From: Saprospiraceae bacterium
Lineage (GTDB): Bacteria; Bacteroidota; Bacteroidia; Chitinophagales; Saprospiraceae
Direction: 5' to 3'
Assembly: GCA_016714025.1 (NCBI GenBank)
Contig: JADJOB010000002.1
Location: forward strand, 541,501-605,500
DNA length: 64,000 nt
Positions 8,591-18,068 of the stretch are shown piece by piece (positions within the stretch are counted from its first letter, which is position 1; every line of letters starts with the position of its first letter). A program made the position numbers and the translations under genes. Under the pieces are notes generated by a model. The model was given only the letters and a program-made list of their open reading frames with translations, ran no database searches and was not told the origin of the DNA.

Positions 8591-9337
8591 ATGTGTAAAG
8601 TTCCGGGAAAAATAAGTTTAGTAACAGGAGGAAGCCGTGGCATTGGCGCAGCCATTGCAGAAAAATTAGCTAAAAACGGTTCACATGTTGCCATCACCTA
8701 TGTATCATCTCCTGATAAAGCACAGGAAGTCGTTCAACGTTGTGAAGCCTTTGGTGTAAAAGCCAAAGCATATCAATCCAATGCAGCCATTTATGCAGAA
8801 GCTGAGCAATTGATTCAACAAGTTATATCAGATTTTGGCGGACTGGATGTTCTGGTAAACAATGCAGGCATAACCAAAGACAATTTAATCTTAAGAATGA
8901 CTGAAGAACAATGGGACCAGGTAATTACCACCAATTTAAAATCTTGTTTTAACCTTACCAAACACGTAGCCAAACAAATGATGAAATCACGTAGCGGTTC
9001 GATTATTAATATCTCTTCTGTTGTTGGTGAATTTGGAAATGCAGGTCAATCCAATTATGCTGCTTCTAAAGCCGGTATGATTGGATTCACAAAATCCATG
9101 GCTAAAGAATTGGCATCGCGCAACATTCGATGCAATGCCATTGCTCCAGGATTCATCGAAACTGAAATGACTCATGTGCTGGATGAAAAAACCAAAGAAC
9201 TCTTTCTTAAGAATATTCCCTTAGGCAGACTGGCACGTCCAGAAGAGGTCGCTGATGTTGTTACCTTTCTGGCTTCCGAACAATCGAGTTACGTAACCGG
9301 TCAAGTGATCAGTGTGTGCGGTGGGTTGAATATTTAA
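8591..9337 (+). CDS. fabG: 3-oxoacyl-ACP reductase
   Basis: NADPH-dependent short-chain dehydrogenase that reduces 3-oxoacyl-ACP in fatty-acid elongation. From the ATG at 8591 the protein is 248 residues, the usual FabG length. It shows the cofactor motif TGGSRGIG near the N-terminus, NNAG, the catalytic Ser in INISSVVG, YAASK with catalytic Tyr and Lys, and the C-terminal SYVTGQVISVCGG. An upstream in-frame ATG (8555) lies before the promoter box and is rejected. Other SDR enzymes are possible, but motif wording and length favour FabG. Confidence 0.88.
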   Translation: MCKVPGKISLVTGGSRGIGAAIAEKLAKNGSHVAITYVSSPDKAQEVVQRCEAFGVKAKAYQSNAAIYAEAEQLIQQVISDFGGLDVLVNNAGITKDNLILRMTEEQWDQVITTNLKSCFNLTKHVAKQMMKSRSGSIINISSVVGEFGNAGQSNYAASKAGMIGFTKSMAKELASRNIRCNAIAPGFIETEMTHVLDEKTKELFLKNIPLGRLARPEEVADVVTFLASEQSSYVTGQVISVCGGLNI

Positions 9338-9370
9338 TTACGAATTAAGAATTACGAAATACGAATTATT

Positions 9371-9453
9371 TGAGCGGAGTGGACATCCCGCGTACTCGCT
9401 GGACGAATTAAGGTAGCATTATGGAAATTCCACGTATTCGCAGGATGGATTTT
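9371..9453. repeat. Dispersed intergenic repeat, copy A (inverted relative to copy at 37836-37917)
   Basis: Two tandem diverged subunits, the first containing GAGCGGAGTGGACATCCCGC and the second ending CAGGATGGATTTT. The reverse complement of 37836-37917 has the same two subunits in the same order. Both copies are flanked by AATTC/TTAAT-rich sequence. It lies between fabG and the ABM gene; no coding role. Confidence 0.65.
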
Positions 9454-9475
9454 CAATTAATTAATTCGCATTTCA

Positions 9476-9772
9476 TCATTGTACATGTGCAATTTCTAAA
9501 AAACTCAAAGCTTCTGGTTTTGCATTAAATAAAATTTTTGTTTTAGCCCAGGTCGTTTTAAATAATTCAGATTGTCGGTACAATTCAAGGTCGTTTACAG
9601 AATTCCATTTGCTAAGTGTTGCTAGAATAGATGGATTGCGATCTTCTTGCAATAAAGATAATTCAATACAACCCTTACTTTGACGAATGAGCGGTGCAGC
9701 CTCGTTAAAAATTGCAATAAATTCTTGCAATTGATTTTCATGAAATGACATTTTGACGATTCGAAGAATCAT
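9476..9772 (-). CDS. Antibiotic biosynthesis monooxygenase (ABM) domain protein
   Basis: A 98-residue dimeric alpha-beta barrel type protein. It starts with MILRIVKMSFHENQLQEF, has the central GCIELSLLQEDRNPSIL strands and the SKWNSVNDLELYRQSELFK helix region typical of ABM/quinol monooxygenase-like proteins. Members range from quinol monooxygenases to heme-degrading or purely structural proteins, so no substrate is assigned. It is a single gene between the dispersed repeat and a long non-coding stretch. Confidence 0.75.
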   Translation of the reverse strand: MILRIVKMSFHENQLQEFIAIFNEAAPLIRQSKGCIELSLLQEDRNPSILATLSKWNSVNDLELYRQSELFKTTWAKTKILFNAKPEALSFLEIAHVQ

Positions 9773-10106
9773 GTGAATTTATTTATGCTCAAAAATAAAT
9801 CTTTGTATGCATCTCAAACTCAAATTATTTAGAATTGCATTTATTTGTCACTGATTCGAACCGGTTCACTTACTATTTAGCTAACTCTTCAAGCTATACC
9901 GATACTTAAAAAAATAATTAATAATAAATTAATTTTACCTGGCTGTTTCATTTATCAACCGAATTTACAAGGCTGCTGATTCAGGTTGGTTTATGAAATG
10001 AAGGGTTTATTCTTAATTTTCAAGGTCTCCAATAGTAGATTTGTAAATCCAGAAAATACCAACTAAATTTGTAACACATTATTCTTAATACCAAAATTCT
10101 AACTAT
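9773..10106. other. Non-coding gap upstream of phoH
   Basis: About 330 AT-rich bases with stops in all frames. I see no RNA gene, no strong hairpin and no exact TAnnTTTG box; a promoter for phoH presumably lies near its right end. Confidence 0.4.
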
Positions 10107-11090
10107 TTGTCACAAAGTGAAATCATCCTAACCGTCGAAAATGTCGATCCGGTTGCCTTGTTTGGAGAAAACAACAATAAACTCAACCTCATTCGAAAAT
10201 CCTTTCCTGAAACCACCATTACGTCCCGGGGTTCCTTGTTAAAAATCATCGGTAAGAAAAAAGATACCCAGGCTATTAAGGAAAAAGTTGAATGGATGGT
10301 TAAGCTTTTAAAAGAGCGCAAAGAACTTAGTTTACAGACCGTTGAAGAATTGCTTCTGGGTGAAAATCCTTTTCAACAAGTCGCCACACCCCAGGAAAGT
10401 AAAATGGTGTTGGTTCATGGACGCGAAGGACGCGTCATCTATGCAAAAACAAAAAACCAACAACTCCTCGTTGAAGCCAGTTCGCAAAACGATGTTGTCT
10501 TTGCCATAGGCCCTGCCGGTACCGGTAAAACTTACACAGCCGTTGCTCTTGCTGTACGTGCACTTAAAAATAAGGAAGTTAAAAAAATTATTTTAACACG
10601 TCCTGCAGTAGAGGCAGGCGAAAGTTTAGGATTTTTACCTGGAGATCTCAAAGAAAAAATAGATCCCTACCTGCGTCCACTCTATGATGCATTGGATGAT
10701 ATGATCCCTGCTGAGCGACTCCAACACTTTATGGAAACCCGTGTTATTGAAATTGCCCCTTTGGCTTTTATGCGTGGACGAACCCTCGATCATGCTTTTA
10801 TCATTTTGGATGAAGCCCAGAATTGTACTCCTTTGCAGATAAAGATGTTTCTGACTCGTTTAGGGCCATCAGCTAAATGCATCATTACAGGTGATTTATC
10901 TCAGATTGATTTACCATACAACCAAATTTCAGGATTGCGTCAGGCAACCCGGTTGCTTCAAAATATTTACGGCATCACCAGCATTTTTCTAACTCGCGAA
11001 GATGTAGTTCGACATCGTTTGGTCAAGGATATTTTAAAAGCTTATGAAAAATCTGACAAAGCAAATCGCAGATCTGATGAAGAAGAATAA
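10107..11090 (+). CDS. phoH: PhoH family ATPase
   Basis: PhoH/YbeZ-type P-loop ATPase, an RNA-helicase-like partner of the RNase YbeY (present at 37.9 kb). The 327-residue protein has an N-terminal KH-like region, Walker A GPAGTGKT near residue 136, and Walker B with the family-specific DEAQNCT, plus ITGDLSQID. The first usable start is TTG at 10107, which gives a normal N-terminus. The 3' end overlaps the T9SS beta-helix gene by 14 bp, so the two may be co-transcribed, though their roles seem unrelated. Confidence 0.9.
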   Translation: MSQSEIILTVENVDPVALFGENNNKLNLIRKSFPETTITSRGSLLKIIGKKKDTQAIKEKVEWMVKLLKERKELSLQTVEELLLGENPFQQVATPQESKMVLVHGREGRVIYAKTKNQQLLVEASSQNDVVFAIGPAGTGKTYTAVALAVRALKNKEVKKIILTRPAVEAGESLGFLPGDLKEKIDPYLRPLYDALDDMIPAERLQHFMETRVIEIAPLAFMRGRTLDHAFIILDEAQNCTPLQIKMFLTRLGPSAKCIITGDLSQIDLPYNQISGLRQATRLLQNIYGITSIFLTREDVVRHRLVKDILKAYEKSDKANRRSDEEE

Positions 11091-12564
11091 AATATCGCTT
11101 TTTTCCTTGCTTTTACTTTTACAAATTTCTGTAAATGCTCAAACGGTTTTGCGAGTAGGTCCCGGACAAATTTATTCGAATCCCTTACAAGCGGCTGCTG
11201 TTGCAAAACCTGGCGATACTATTTTGATTTATCCCGCCATTTATACCGGGCCTTTTTTTATAGAAAATCTAAAAGGAACAGCAGAAAAATGGATTACACT
11301 GAAAGGATTAATCAAAGACCAGGTCATATTTCGTGGAGGATCTGAATCCTTGCATTTTATAGATCCCAATTACCTGCGCATTTCTGATTTGACCATCGAA
11401 AGACAAACGGGCAACGGTATGAATATTGATGATGGTGGAACATTTAATACCGTTGCCAAGCAGGTGATCGTTGAAAATTGTACATTTCAGGACATGGCTG
11501 CAAGTGGAAACAACGATATGTTGAAACTTTCAGGACTGGATTCTTTTAACATCACAAAATGCAATTTTATTAATGGTTCTGCTGGTGGATCCGGAATTGA
11601 TATGGTTGGTTGTCATGCAGGTAAAATCGACAAAAATACATTTACAAATCAGGGCAGCAATAGCATCCAGATGAAAGGAGGCAGTTCAAATCTCCATATA
11701 GAAGCCAATTATTTTATAAACGGCGGACAACGTGCATTAAATCTGGGCGGCAGTACAGGAACCGCTTTTTTTCGGCCGGCAGGAGCTGATTACGAAGCAA
11801 AAGATCTGTTGGTAAGTGCCAATATATTTGAAGGCGCTTATACTCCTATTGCATTTGTAGGTTGTCGCAATGCTCAAGTGATCAATAACACCATCATACG
11901 ACCTCAAAATTGGATCATGCGCATTTTACAAGAAAGCAGTGACACCAGTTTTTACAAATCGTGTGCAAATAATACATTTAGTAATAACATCGTAGTCGTT
12001 ACAAATAGCCTATCGACTGATGTTAACGTGGGTCCTTATACATCTCCCGCCAGTTTTACTTTTTCAAATAATTTATGGTATCATTTGGATCGGAGCAATT
12101 GGACCGGACCTAATTTACCAAAACAAGAAACCAATGGCATTCGACAACAAAACCCCTTATTTGTTGATCTCAACAATAAAAATTATCATTTACAAACCAA
12201 TTCTCCTGCTATTGCAAAAGGAATAAATTATCCAGGGGTATTATTTGATTACGAAAATAAAAATTTTAAAAACCCTCCATCTCTGGGTGCCTATGAAACC
12301 GGAATGATCATCTTCAATAATGATTTGAACACTTTGGAATCCATTCGTTGGGCTTATGATGCAAACAATCGGACTATTTCAATTTTTAACATTCAACAAG
12401 TAAGTCAAATACAATTGTTTGATTTGAATGGAAACAGTTTAAATCGCATCAACAATTATTCAAACCAAATCATACTGGATTTAAAGGATTTAATTCCTGG
12501 TTTGTATTTTATCCAATTATTCAATGAGAAAGAACAAAAAGTAATTAAGCTTTTAATTCAATAA
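11077..12564 (+). CDS. Secreted right-handed parallel beta-helix protein with T9SS C-terminal sorting domain
   Basis: Starting at the ATG at 11077 gives a clean signal peptide (MKKNKISLFSLLLLLQISVNA, cleavage near Ala-Gln). An upstream in-frame ATG at 11044, inside phoH, would bury it behind a charged extension. The body has repeated Asn-rich turns (NITKCNFINGSAGGSGID, QVINNTIIRPQNW) typical of pectate-lyase or chondroitinase-B-like beta-helices, probably acting on or binding polysaccharide. The last ~80 residues form a type A T9SS sorting domain (QIQLFDLNGNSL ... GLYFIQLF). So it is secreted or attached to the cell surface. The enzyme activity is not assignable. Confidence 0.82.
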   Translation: MKKNKISLFSLLLLLQISVNAQTVLRVGPGQIYSNPLQAAAVAKPGDTILIYPAIYTGPFFIENLKGTAEKWITLKGLIKDQVIFRGGSESLHFIDPNYLRISDLTIERQTGNGMNIDDGGTFNTVAKQVIVENCTFQDMAASGNNDMLKLSGLDSFNITKCNFINGSAGGSGIDMVGCHAGKIDKNTFTNQGSNSIQMKGGSSNLHIEANYFINGGQRALNLGGSTGTAFFRPAGADYEAKDLLVSANIFEGAYTPIAFVGCRNAQVINNTIIRPQNWIMRILQESSDTSFYKSCANNTFSNNIVVVTNSLSTDVNVGPYTSPASFTFSNNLWYHLDRSNWTGPNLPKQETNGIRQQNPLFVDLNNKNYHLQTNSPAIAKGINYPGVLFDYENKNFKNPPSLGAYETGMIIFNNDLNTLESIRWAYDANNRTISIFNIQQVSQIQLFDLNGNSLNRINNYSNQIILDLKDLIPGLYFIQLFNEKEQKVIKLLIQ

Positions 12565-12686
12565 TTTGGAGGGAATTTTAACTTCAATTATTCAGCATTA
12601 TCGTTCTAATGATTTCTTGAAGTATTAAATTTAAAACCATCATCAAAAAATAATTATCCATCTTGCTTTAGAATAGAATTAATTAA

Positions 12687-13607
12687 GTGAATACCCAACA
12701 ACGAGGTCTTTTTATCCTTGCGGCCATGCTCTGCCTTACCCCATACATTCAAGCTCCAGTTGCGCTGTTTATTGGAATCCTATGTGCACAGACCCTTCGT
12801 CACCCGTTTCCAGAAATGAATTCCAAAATAATTTCTTACTTACTAAAAATCTCAGTCATCGGATTGGGTTTTGGTATCAATTTATTTCAAGCCATTCAAG
12901 CTGGAAAAGAGGGATTGTTATTTACTATTTGTTCAATTGGCTTAACCATTGTAATTGGCTGGCTTCTTGGTTGTTGGGCAAATATGGACTTCAAAACATC
13001 TTATTTGATTTCTTGTGGAACTGCTATTTGTGGAGGCAGCGCCATCGCAGCAATATCACCAATTATTAAAGCCAACGAAAAACAAATGAGTGTAGCATTA
13101 GGGACCGTATTTATTTTAAATGCAGTGGCACTGTTTACATTTCCTATTATAGGCCATTATTTAAATATGAGTCAACATCAATTTGGGCTTTGGTGTGCAA
13201 TTGCCATTCACGATACCAGTTCGGTAGTTGGGGCCGCTGTAAAATTTGGAAACGAAGCCCTTCAAGTGGCAACTACCGTAAAATTAGAACGTGCCTTGTT
13301 TATTATACCGCTTGCTGTTTTCACAATACTAATCACAAAACAAGCGACTAAAAAAATAAAATTTCCTTACTTCATCGGTTTGTTTATCGTATCCATTTGT
13401 ATAGCACATTATTTTCCTCAATTCGAGCAAGTATATACTTCGACAGTTTGGTTTGCAAAACGTGGACTTAACTTAAGTTTATTTTTAATTGGAACAGGAC
13501 TTAGCATGAATAACATTAAATCAGTTGGCCCAAAGCCATTTGTACAGGGTTTAATTCTATGGTCAATCATCAGCATCATCTCACTGGTATTTATTATTAA
13601 TACTTAA
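12687..13607 (+). CDS. UPF0324/YeiH-type membrane transporter (putative sulfate exporter family)
   Basis: 306 residues, almost entirely hydrophobic, with about nine or ten membrane segments. Family landmarks are LLKISVIGLGFGINL, the CGTAICGGSAIAAISPIIKA stretch, AIHDTSSVVGAA and a C-terminal GLSMNNIKSVGPKPFVQG. The first codon is GTG at 12687. UPF0324 proteins are annotated as putative sulfate exporters; the substrate is not established and I do not claim one. No neighbour points to sulfur metabolism. Confidence 0.85.
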   Translation: MNTQQRGLFILAAMLCLTPYIQAPVALFIGILCAQTLRHPFPEMNSKIISYLLKISVIGLGFGINLFQAIQAGKEGLLFTICSIGLTIVIGWLLGCWANMDFKTSYLISCGTAICGGSAIAAISPIIKANEKQMSVALGTVFILNAVALFTFPIIGHYLNMSQHQFGLWCAIAIHDTSSVVGAAVKFGNEALQVATTVKLERALFIIPLAVFTILITKQATKKIKFPYFIGLFIVSICIAHYFPQFEQVYTSTVWFAKRGLNLSLFLIGTGLSMNNIKSVGPKPFVQGLILWSIISIISLVFIINT

Positions 13608-13767
13608 TTCAAATTGTATTGTGGCATATTGTTCCTGGACATAAAATAAGATTAGGGACATTGTGTAAAATAATTTTTGCTAAATTCTTTCCGTAATTTT
13701 CCAGAAATTCTGTTTCCTAGCTATGAAAAATGAATGGACTTTATAAACTGAAAATTAATTTTATCCA

Positions 13768-14491
13768 ATGATTTCAAATCTTAAATCCGTTTATTTGCTA
13801 GTCTTTGGAATCTTAAGCATTTCATTGGCTCACATGAATGTTTCCATGGATCTTGCGGGCTGAATTGCTTATGTTCCATTTTTAGTTTATCTGAGACAAA
13901 CTTAGTGAGCTAAATCAAAATGGTTATTTGTATTAGGTCTTATCACGGCCTGGTCTGTATGCATTGCAAAAATTGTCTCTTCTCCAATGCCGTTTGCAAT
14001 GATCTTTTTATTTTCCATACCCATTAGTTTATTTCAGTTACCCGCATATTGAATTTTGGATCAGTTCAGACAATGAGGCATTAAAAGTCTTTAATATTTC
14101 CAGAGAGAAAACATCATCAGTAAATTGTTATTATAATGATTTTCAATGCCTGACAATAGCCTATGGAGATTTAGAAGCAGATCTCATTGCGGATCCATCG
14201 TCAGACAGGAGAGGCATTGATCCGCTCCATTCAAGAATGGCTGCATATCTTGCTGTAGAGCAGGGCCATTCCATAATTCGTTCTACAAGATTTGGCATGT
14301 CCTCAGCGATCAGTCCGTATGGTGAATTTCTAGCTCAAATGAGCAGTTATGACATTCACGACAAAGTGATGATGGCTCACCTACCAGCTCAGGGAGTCAA
14401 AACCATTTACAGTGTGATTGGCGATGCATTGGTCTATTTGTGTTTTGGATTTGTCTTTTATTTCTTTTACAAACAAAGAAACAAGATTTAA
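13768..14491 (+). pseudogene. Decayed apolipoprotein N-acyltransferase-like (Lnt/CN-hydrolase) remnant
   Basis: The 5' part from 13768 reads like an Lnt N-terminus (SLAHMNVSMDLAG, then IAYVPFLVYL) but is broken by several stops (TGA at 13861, then TAG and further TGAs). After a frame change the 3' part resembles the end of the nitrilase domain: DPLHSRMAAYLAVEQG, FGMSSAISPYGEFLAQM, GVKTIYSVIGD and a final membrane segment. About 720 bp remain of the ~1.5 kb usual for lnt, so the middle was deleted. Stops plus deletion plus frameshift indicate real decay rather than a sequencing error. The last 84 codons (14237-14491) form an intact ORF but are unlikely to be functional alone. Confidence 0.75.
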
Positions 14492-14610
14492 TCGTGAAGG
14501 GATATTAGTAGATAGTCAAGCACGAAGATTCAAAGATTATTCGCCCATACCCAATACTTTTTGGTTCAAAGTTTTCCGTTCCTGCTTCAACCAATTTTAT
14601 AAAAAAATAC

Positions 14611-14618
14611 TATTTTTG
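14611..14618 (+). promoter_or_regulatory. Bacteroidota -7 box (TATTTTTG)
   Basis: Exact TAnnTTTG match only 5 bases before the ATG at 14624, which implies a near-leaderless transcript if used. No clear -33 element. Confidence 0.35.
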
Positions 14619-14623
14619 CTTAA

Positions 14624-15115
14624 ATGACCAATCCAATTGACCTAAATTATTCCACATACTGGCAGCGTCTCCGGTATTACTTTTCCATTGCACCAGTGGA
14701 ATTGAAGGTATTCTTTGTTTTCTCAATAATAGCAGTACTTACATACTTCATTGCTATCTTCTTTTTAAGCAGTATAATTGGTGAGTCTATAAAACCATTG
14801 GTAGGAAATGGTATAATTAACCTCTATTTACTGGCTATCGGTTTTATAGCTGAAAGTATGGCAGGAAAAAGTTTTCTACATCCAAATCTAAGATCCAACT
14901 ATACTTTAATTATATTTCTTCTTATTTATACAACATTTAAAATTTATGATTTTGTGACTTGGAATGGCGAAGATTTTGGAAATCCATCCATAATTAATAA
15001 TGAATGGCAGCTGGTTTGGACTATCCTGATTCCTGGTTTTTGGATTTTAGTGATGCTGTCTCCCAGAATTAAAAAATATTATCATAACCTAAGGCTTGAT
15101 TATGAAAAACTTTAA
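14624..15115 (+). CDS. Small membrane protein, unknown function
   Basis: 163 residues with four hydrophobic segments (about 28-49, 63-79, 93-109 and 131-147) and a charged C-terminal tail (PRIKKYYHNLRLDYEKL). I do not recognise a family. It follows the lnt-like pseudogene and has its own putative -7 box. It is followed by a ~85 bp gap and the convergent flippase gene. Confidence 0.6.
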   Translation: MTNPIDLNYSTYWQRLRYYFSIAPVELKVFFVFSIIAVLTYFIAIFFLSSIIGESIKPLVGNGIINLYLLAIGFIAESMAGKSFLHPNLRSNYTLIIFLLIYTTFKIYDFVTWNGEDFGNPSIINNEWQLVWTILIPGFWILVMLSPRIKKYYHNLRLDYEKL

Positions 15116-15200
15116 TTCAGCTCATCCCGGCATTTTAAAGGATTAAAATAAATTGCATTAAATTTCTAATAATTCATTGGTCCGTGGATCGTTGATCTAT

Positions 15201-16640
15201 TCATTTATTCCTTCCACTAAATTCCAAAGTATAAACCACTCCAGCAAACGACATCAATATAACCAGCGAACCGAATTGCCTCAACCAGAAACTCAAATCC
15301 ATCAGTGTATAAACCTTTGGAATAGCTATACTGATTATAATACAAACGATGAGGTAACTACTCATCTTCCCCAATTTATATGGTATCGGAAAATACTTTT
15401 GTCCCTGATAATACGACATTGCACAAATAAATAAATAGCAAGCAAGATTGGCATATGCTGCCGAAGCATTGCCTAAATAAGGGATTAAAATAATATTTAA
15501 TAAGATCATTAAAAGCATTCCGGAAAAGCTAATCCAGGCAGCCAGATAATTTTTATCTGCCAATTTATACCAACTTGAAAAATTAGAATAAATCCCTGCA
15601 AATATGTTGGCAAGCAATAGAATATTAATCAAAAATAATTCGCTACGAAAATTTTTGTCGAGTAAGTATGCAAACAGATCACGGTATAATACGGTAAACA
15701 AATACACAAAACTGCAACTGATTACAAAATACAAGGACAAACGGGCAAAATCTGTTCTGGAATGCTCAGCATGTTTGTGTCTGAAAAAAAATGGCTCTGC
15801 TGCATAATTAAATGCAGTGACAAATAAATTCATAATAACCGCAAGTCTCGCAGCGGCGTTGTACGTACTGCTCTTGTCCAGATTTTCCAGAATACTTCCC
15901 GGTAAAAAATACTTTAACAAACTGGTTGCACCGTATTGGATAATAATGAATGAAAAACTTACAATGACTAATGGGCTTGCATATCGCATTACTTGCTTGG
16001 TCATTGTCCAATCTGCTTTCTGAAAACTTTCCTTTATTTCTGGAATCAAAAAGATAAAACTGATGATCGATGCAATCAGGTTAGCCAGCAACACATATTT
16101 TAATTGTTCTGCCGGACTTCCGGCAAAATAGCTGACCAAGCCAATGACTAAAATAACATTTAATAAAATGCTGGACAATTTAATCCAGGCATATCGTTGC
16201 GCTTGTTTCTGATAGCGAATCTTCGAAAAGGGAAGTGCACTGATAACATCTAAAACACAAATCCATGCAGCCAGATAGATATGAATTCGCAAATCAGGAT
16301 AATTCAACAATGTTTCTATTGGTTCAATAAAAAGATAAACACCAGCCAGAAATAGAATACAAGCAATAAAAACAACCTGACTGGCTAATGGATATATTTT
16401 TGTCTTTGAATCCTCATCTGATACAAATCGGAAAAAAGTAGTTTCCATTCGCAAACCTAAAATTCCAAGAAACAAAGCAATAAAAAAATAGATTTCCGTA
16501 TAAATTGAAAAGTATGCACGATTATCAGAAAAAACGCTGGTAAGGAAATTTGTGACCAATAAAAAATTAATCAATCTTCCCAATGAATAACTCATTCCAT
16601 AGATAAGTGTTTCCTTTGCCAGAGATCTCAAACTTGTCAT
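15201..16640 (-). CDS. Polysaccharide/oligosaccharide flippase (Wzx/MATE-like, MOP superfamily)
   Basis: From the ATG at 16640 the protein is 479 residues with about 12-14 membrane segments, as in Wzx-type lipid-linked oligosaccharide flippases. The first segment (SLAKETLIYGMSYSLGRLINFLL) is the usual start of the family, so I prefer this start to the in-frame ATG at 16688, whose extra 16 residues are not family-like. It should flip undecaprenyl-linked sugars across the inner membrane. No glycosyltransferase genes lie beside it. It is divergent from the M42 peptidase. Confidence 0.8.
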   Translation of the reverse strand: MTSLRSLAKETLIYGMSYSLGRLINFLLVTNFLTSVFSDNRAYFSIYTEIYFFIALFLGILGLRMETTFFRFVSDEDSKTKIYPLASQVVFIACILFLAGVYLFIEPIETLLNYPDLRIHIYLAAWICVLDVISALPFSKIRYQKQAQRYAWIKLSSILLNVILVIGLVSYFAGSPAEQLKYVLLANLIASIISFIFLIPEIKESFQKADWTMTKQVMRYASPLVIVSFSFIIIQYGATSLLKYFLPGSILENLDKSSTYNAAARLAVIMNLFVTAFNYAAEPFFFRHKHAEHSRTDFARLSLYFVISCSFVYLFTVLYRDLFAYLLDKNFRSELFLINILLLANIFAGIYSNFSSWYKLADKNYLAAWISFSGMLLMILLNIILIPYLGNASAAYANLACYLFICAMSYYQGQKYFPIPYKLGKMSSYLIVCIIISIAIPKVYTLMDLSFWLRQFGSLVILMSFAGVVYTLEFSGRNK

Positions 16641-16737
16641 ATGACAAAGGTCATAAAAATCAATCGAATACATAGTACGAAAAGGCATATTTATTGTTTT
16701 AACTCAGATCCTTTATTTTTACGTTTCGGAGAATGTT

Positions 16738-17781
16738 ATGGTGGATATTAATTTATTAAAGCAAATTTGTTCTTATCCGGGTGCTCCGGGTTTTGAACAT
16801 GCCATTCGCAGTTTTTTAAAAGATAGCCTGGTTAACTATTGTGACGATTTGCAAATCGATCCTATGGGTAATTTAATCGCTTTTAAAAAAGGACGAACTG
16901 ACCATAAACTGATGCTTTCAGCCCATATGGACGAAATTGGCTTCATTGTCCAACACATCGATGAAGAAGGATTTATCCGTTTTCTTCCTTTGGGTGGATT
17001 TGATCCAAAAACCTTGACTGCTCAACGAGTGATCATACATGGGAAACAAGATGTTATTGGAGTCATGGGATCAAAACCCATACATTTAATGACACCGGAT
17101 GAACGTTCCAAGGCACCATTAATAAAAGATTATTTTATAGATACCGGTTTGGAAAAATCTGTATTGCAATCTTTAATTTCTGTTGGAGATCCGATCACGC
17201 GCGAACGCGAATTAATTCAAATGGGGAAGTGCATTAATTCAAAATCTTTAGACAATCGAATTTCTGTTTACACATTGGTTGAATGTTTGCGAAGTCAGGA
17301 AAAAATAATACCGGAAACGGATTTGTATTTTGTCTTTACCGTTCAAGAAGAACTCGGATTGCGTGGTGCCAAATCAGCTGCGCATCGCATCGCACCAGAT
17401 TATGCAATAAATGTAGATACCACCATTGCCTTTGATGTGCCCGGTGCGCAACCACATGAAATGGTTACTAAACTAGGTCATGGCGTTGCTATTAAGTTAT
17501 TTGACAGCAGTGTGATTCCAGATATTCGCATGGTAAATTTTTTAAAAGACTGTGCCTATAAATCAGATATTAAATGGCAGGCCGAATTATTGACTGGAGG
17601 TGGAACAGATACAGCTGCTGTGCAAACTTCCGGAAATGGGTGCATTGCAGGTGCCATTTCAATTCCAACCAGGCACATTCATCAAGCCATTGAAATGGTT
17701 CATGAAGAGGATGTGCAAGCTGCTTTAAATTTGTTGAATTCAGCCATTCAGAATTTAACAAATTTTAATTTCAAATTTTAA
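16738..17781 (+). CDS. M42 family metallopeptidase
   Basis: 347-residue cytoplasmic aminopeptidase of the M42 family (glutamyl aminopeptidase/endoglucanase-annotated, TET-like oligomers). Metal ligands and catalytic residues are visible in SAHMDEIGF, SKSLDNRISVY, VQEELGLRGAK and NVDTT, plus a C-terminal IPTRHIHQAIEMV His motif. Length is typical. The next gene, a pterin dehydratase, begins 26 bp downstream and the aminotransferase follows, suggesting one transcript with no obvious common pathway. Confidence 0.87.
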   Translation: MVDINLLKQICSYPGAPGFEHAIRSFLKDSLVNYCDDLQIDPMGNLIAFKKGRTDHKLMLSAHMDEIGFIVQHIDEEGFIRFLPLGGFDPKTLTAQRVIIHGKQDVIGVMGSKPIHLMTPDERSKAPLIKDYFIDTGLEKSVLQSLISVGDPITRERELIQMGKCINSKSLDNRISVYTLVECLRSQEKIIPETDLYFVFTVQEELGLRGAKSAAHRIAPDYAINVDTTIAFDVPGAQPHEMVTKLGHGVAIKLFDSSVIPDIRMVNFLKDCAYKSDIKWQAELLTGGGTDTAAVQTSGNGCIAGAISIPTRHIHQAIEMVHEEDVQAALNLLNSAIQNLTNFNFKF

Positions 17782-17807
17782 ACAAACGAAAAACTAAATA
17801 GAATATT

Positions 17808-18053
17808 ATGTGGCGTGAACACAACAACAAACTGGAAGCACGATTAGAATTCAGAGATTTTGGTGAAGCCTTTGCCTTTATGACAGAAGTTGCATTTCAA
17901 GCTGAAAAATTGAATCACCATCCAATTTGGACCAATTCCTGGAATATGGTTGATATTACATTGACTACACACGATGAAGGGGATACCATCACCGAAAAAG
18001 ATCATCGAATGGCCGGTGAAATAGACCGGATATATAAAAAATATACAAAGTAA
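17808..18053 (+). CDS. 4a-hydroxytetrahydrobiopterin dehydratase (pterin-4a-carbinolamine dehydratase)
   Basis: 81 residues, close to a minimal PCD/DCoH domain. The active-site pattern is clear: EKLNHHPIW with the two catalytic His, then W (SWNMVDITL) and the THDEGDTITEKD end. The enzyme regenerates oxidised pterin cofactor after aromatic amino acid hydroxylation. No hydroxylase is in the window. The N-terminus is shorter than in many homologues, but there is no earlier in-frame start that looks better. Confidence 0.85.
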   Translation: MWREHNNKLEARLEFRDFGEAFAFMTEVAFQAEKLNHHPIWTNSWNMVDITLTTHDEGDTITEKDHRMAGEIDRIYKKYTK

Positions 18054-18068
18054 TTTGATTTCTTAAGC

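Noticed and set aside
13768..14100. TGA read as Trp (alternative genetic code)
   Set aside because: Intact genes in the window terminate with TGA and use TGG for Trp; the remnant also has a TAG and a frameshift.
14237..14491. 84-codon ORF as an independent gene
   Set aside because: It is the 3' end of the lnt-like remnant; upstream frames are broken.
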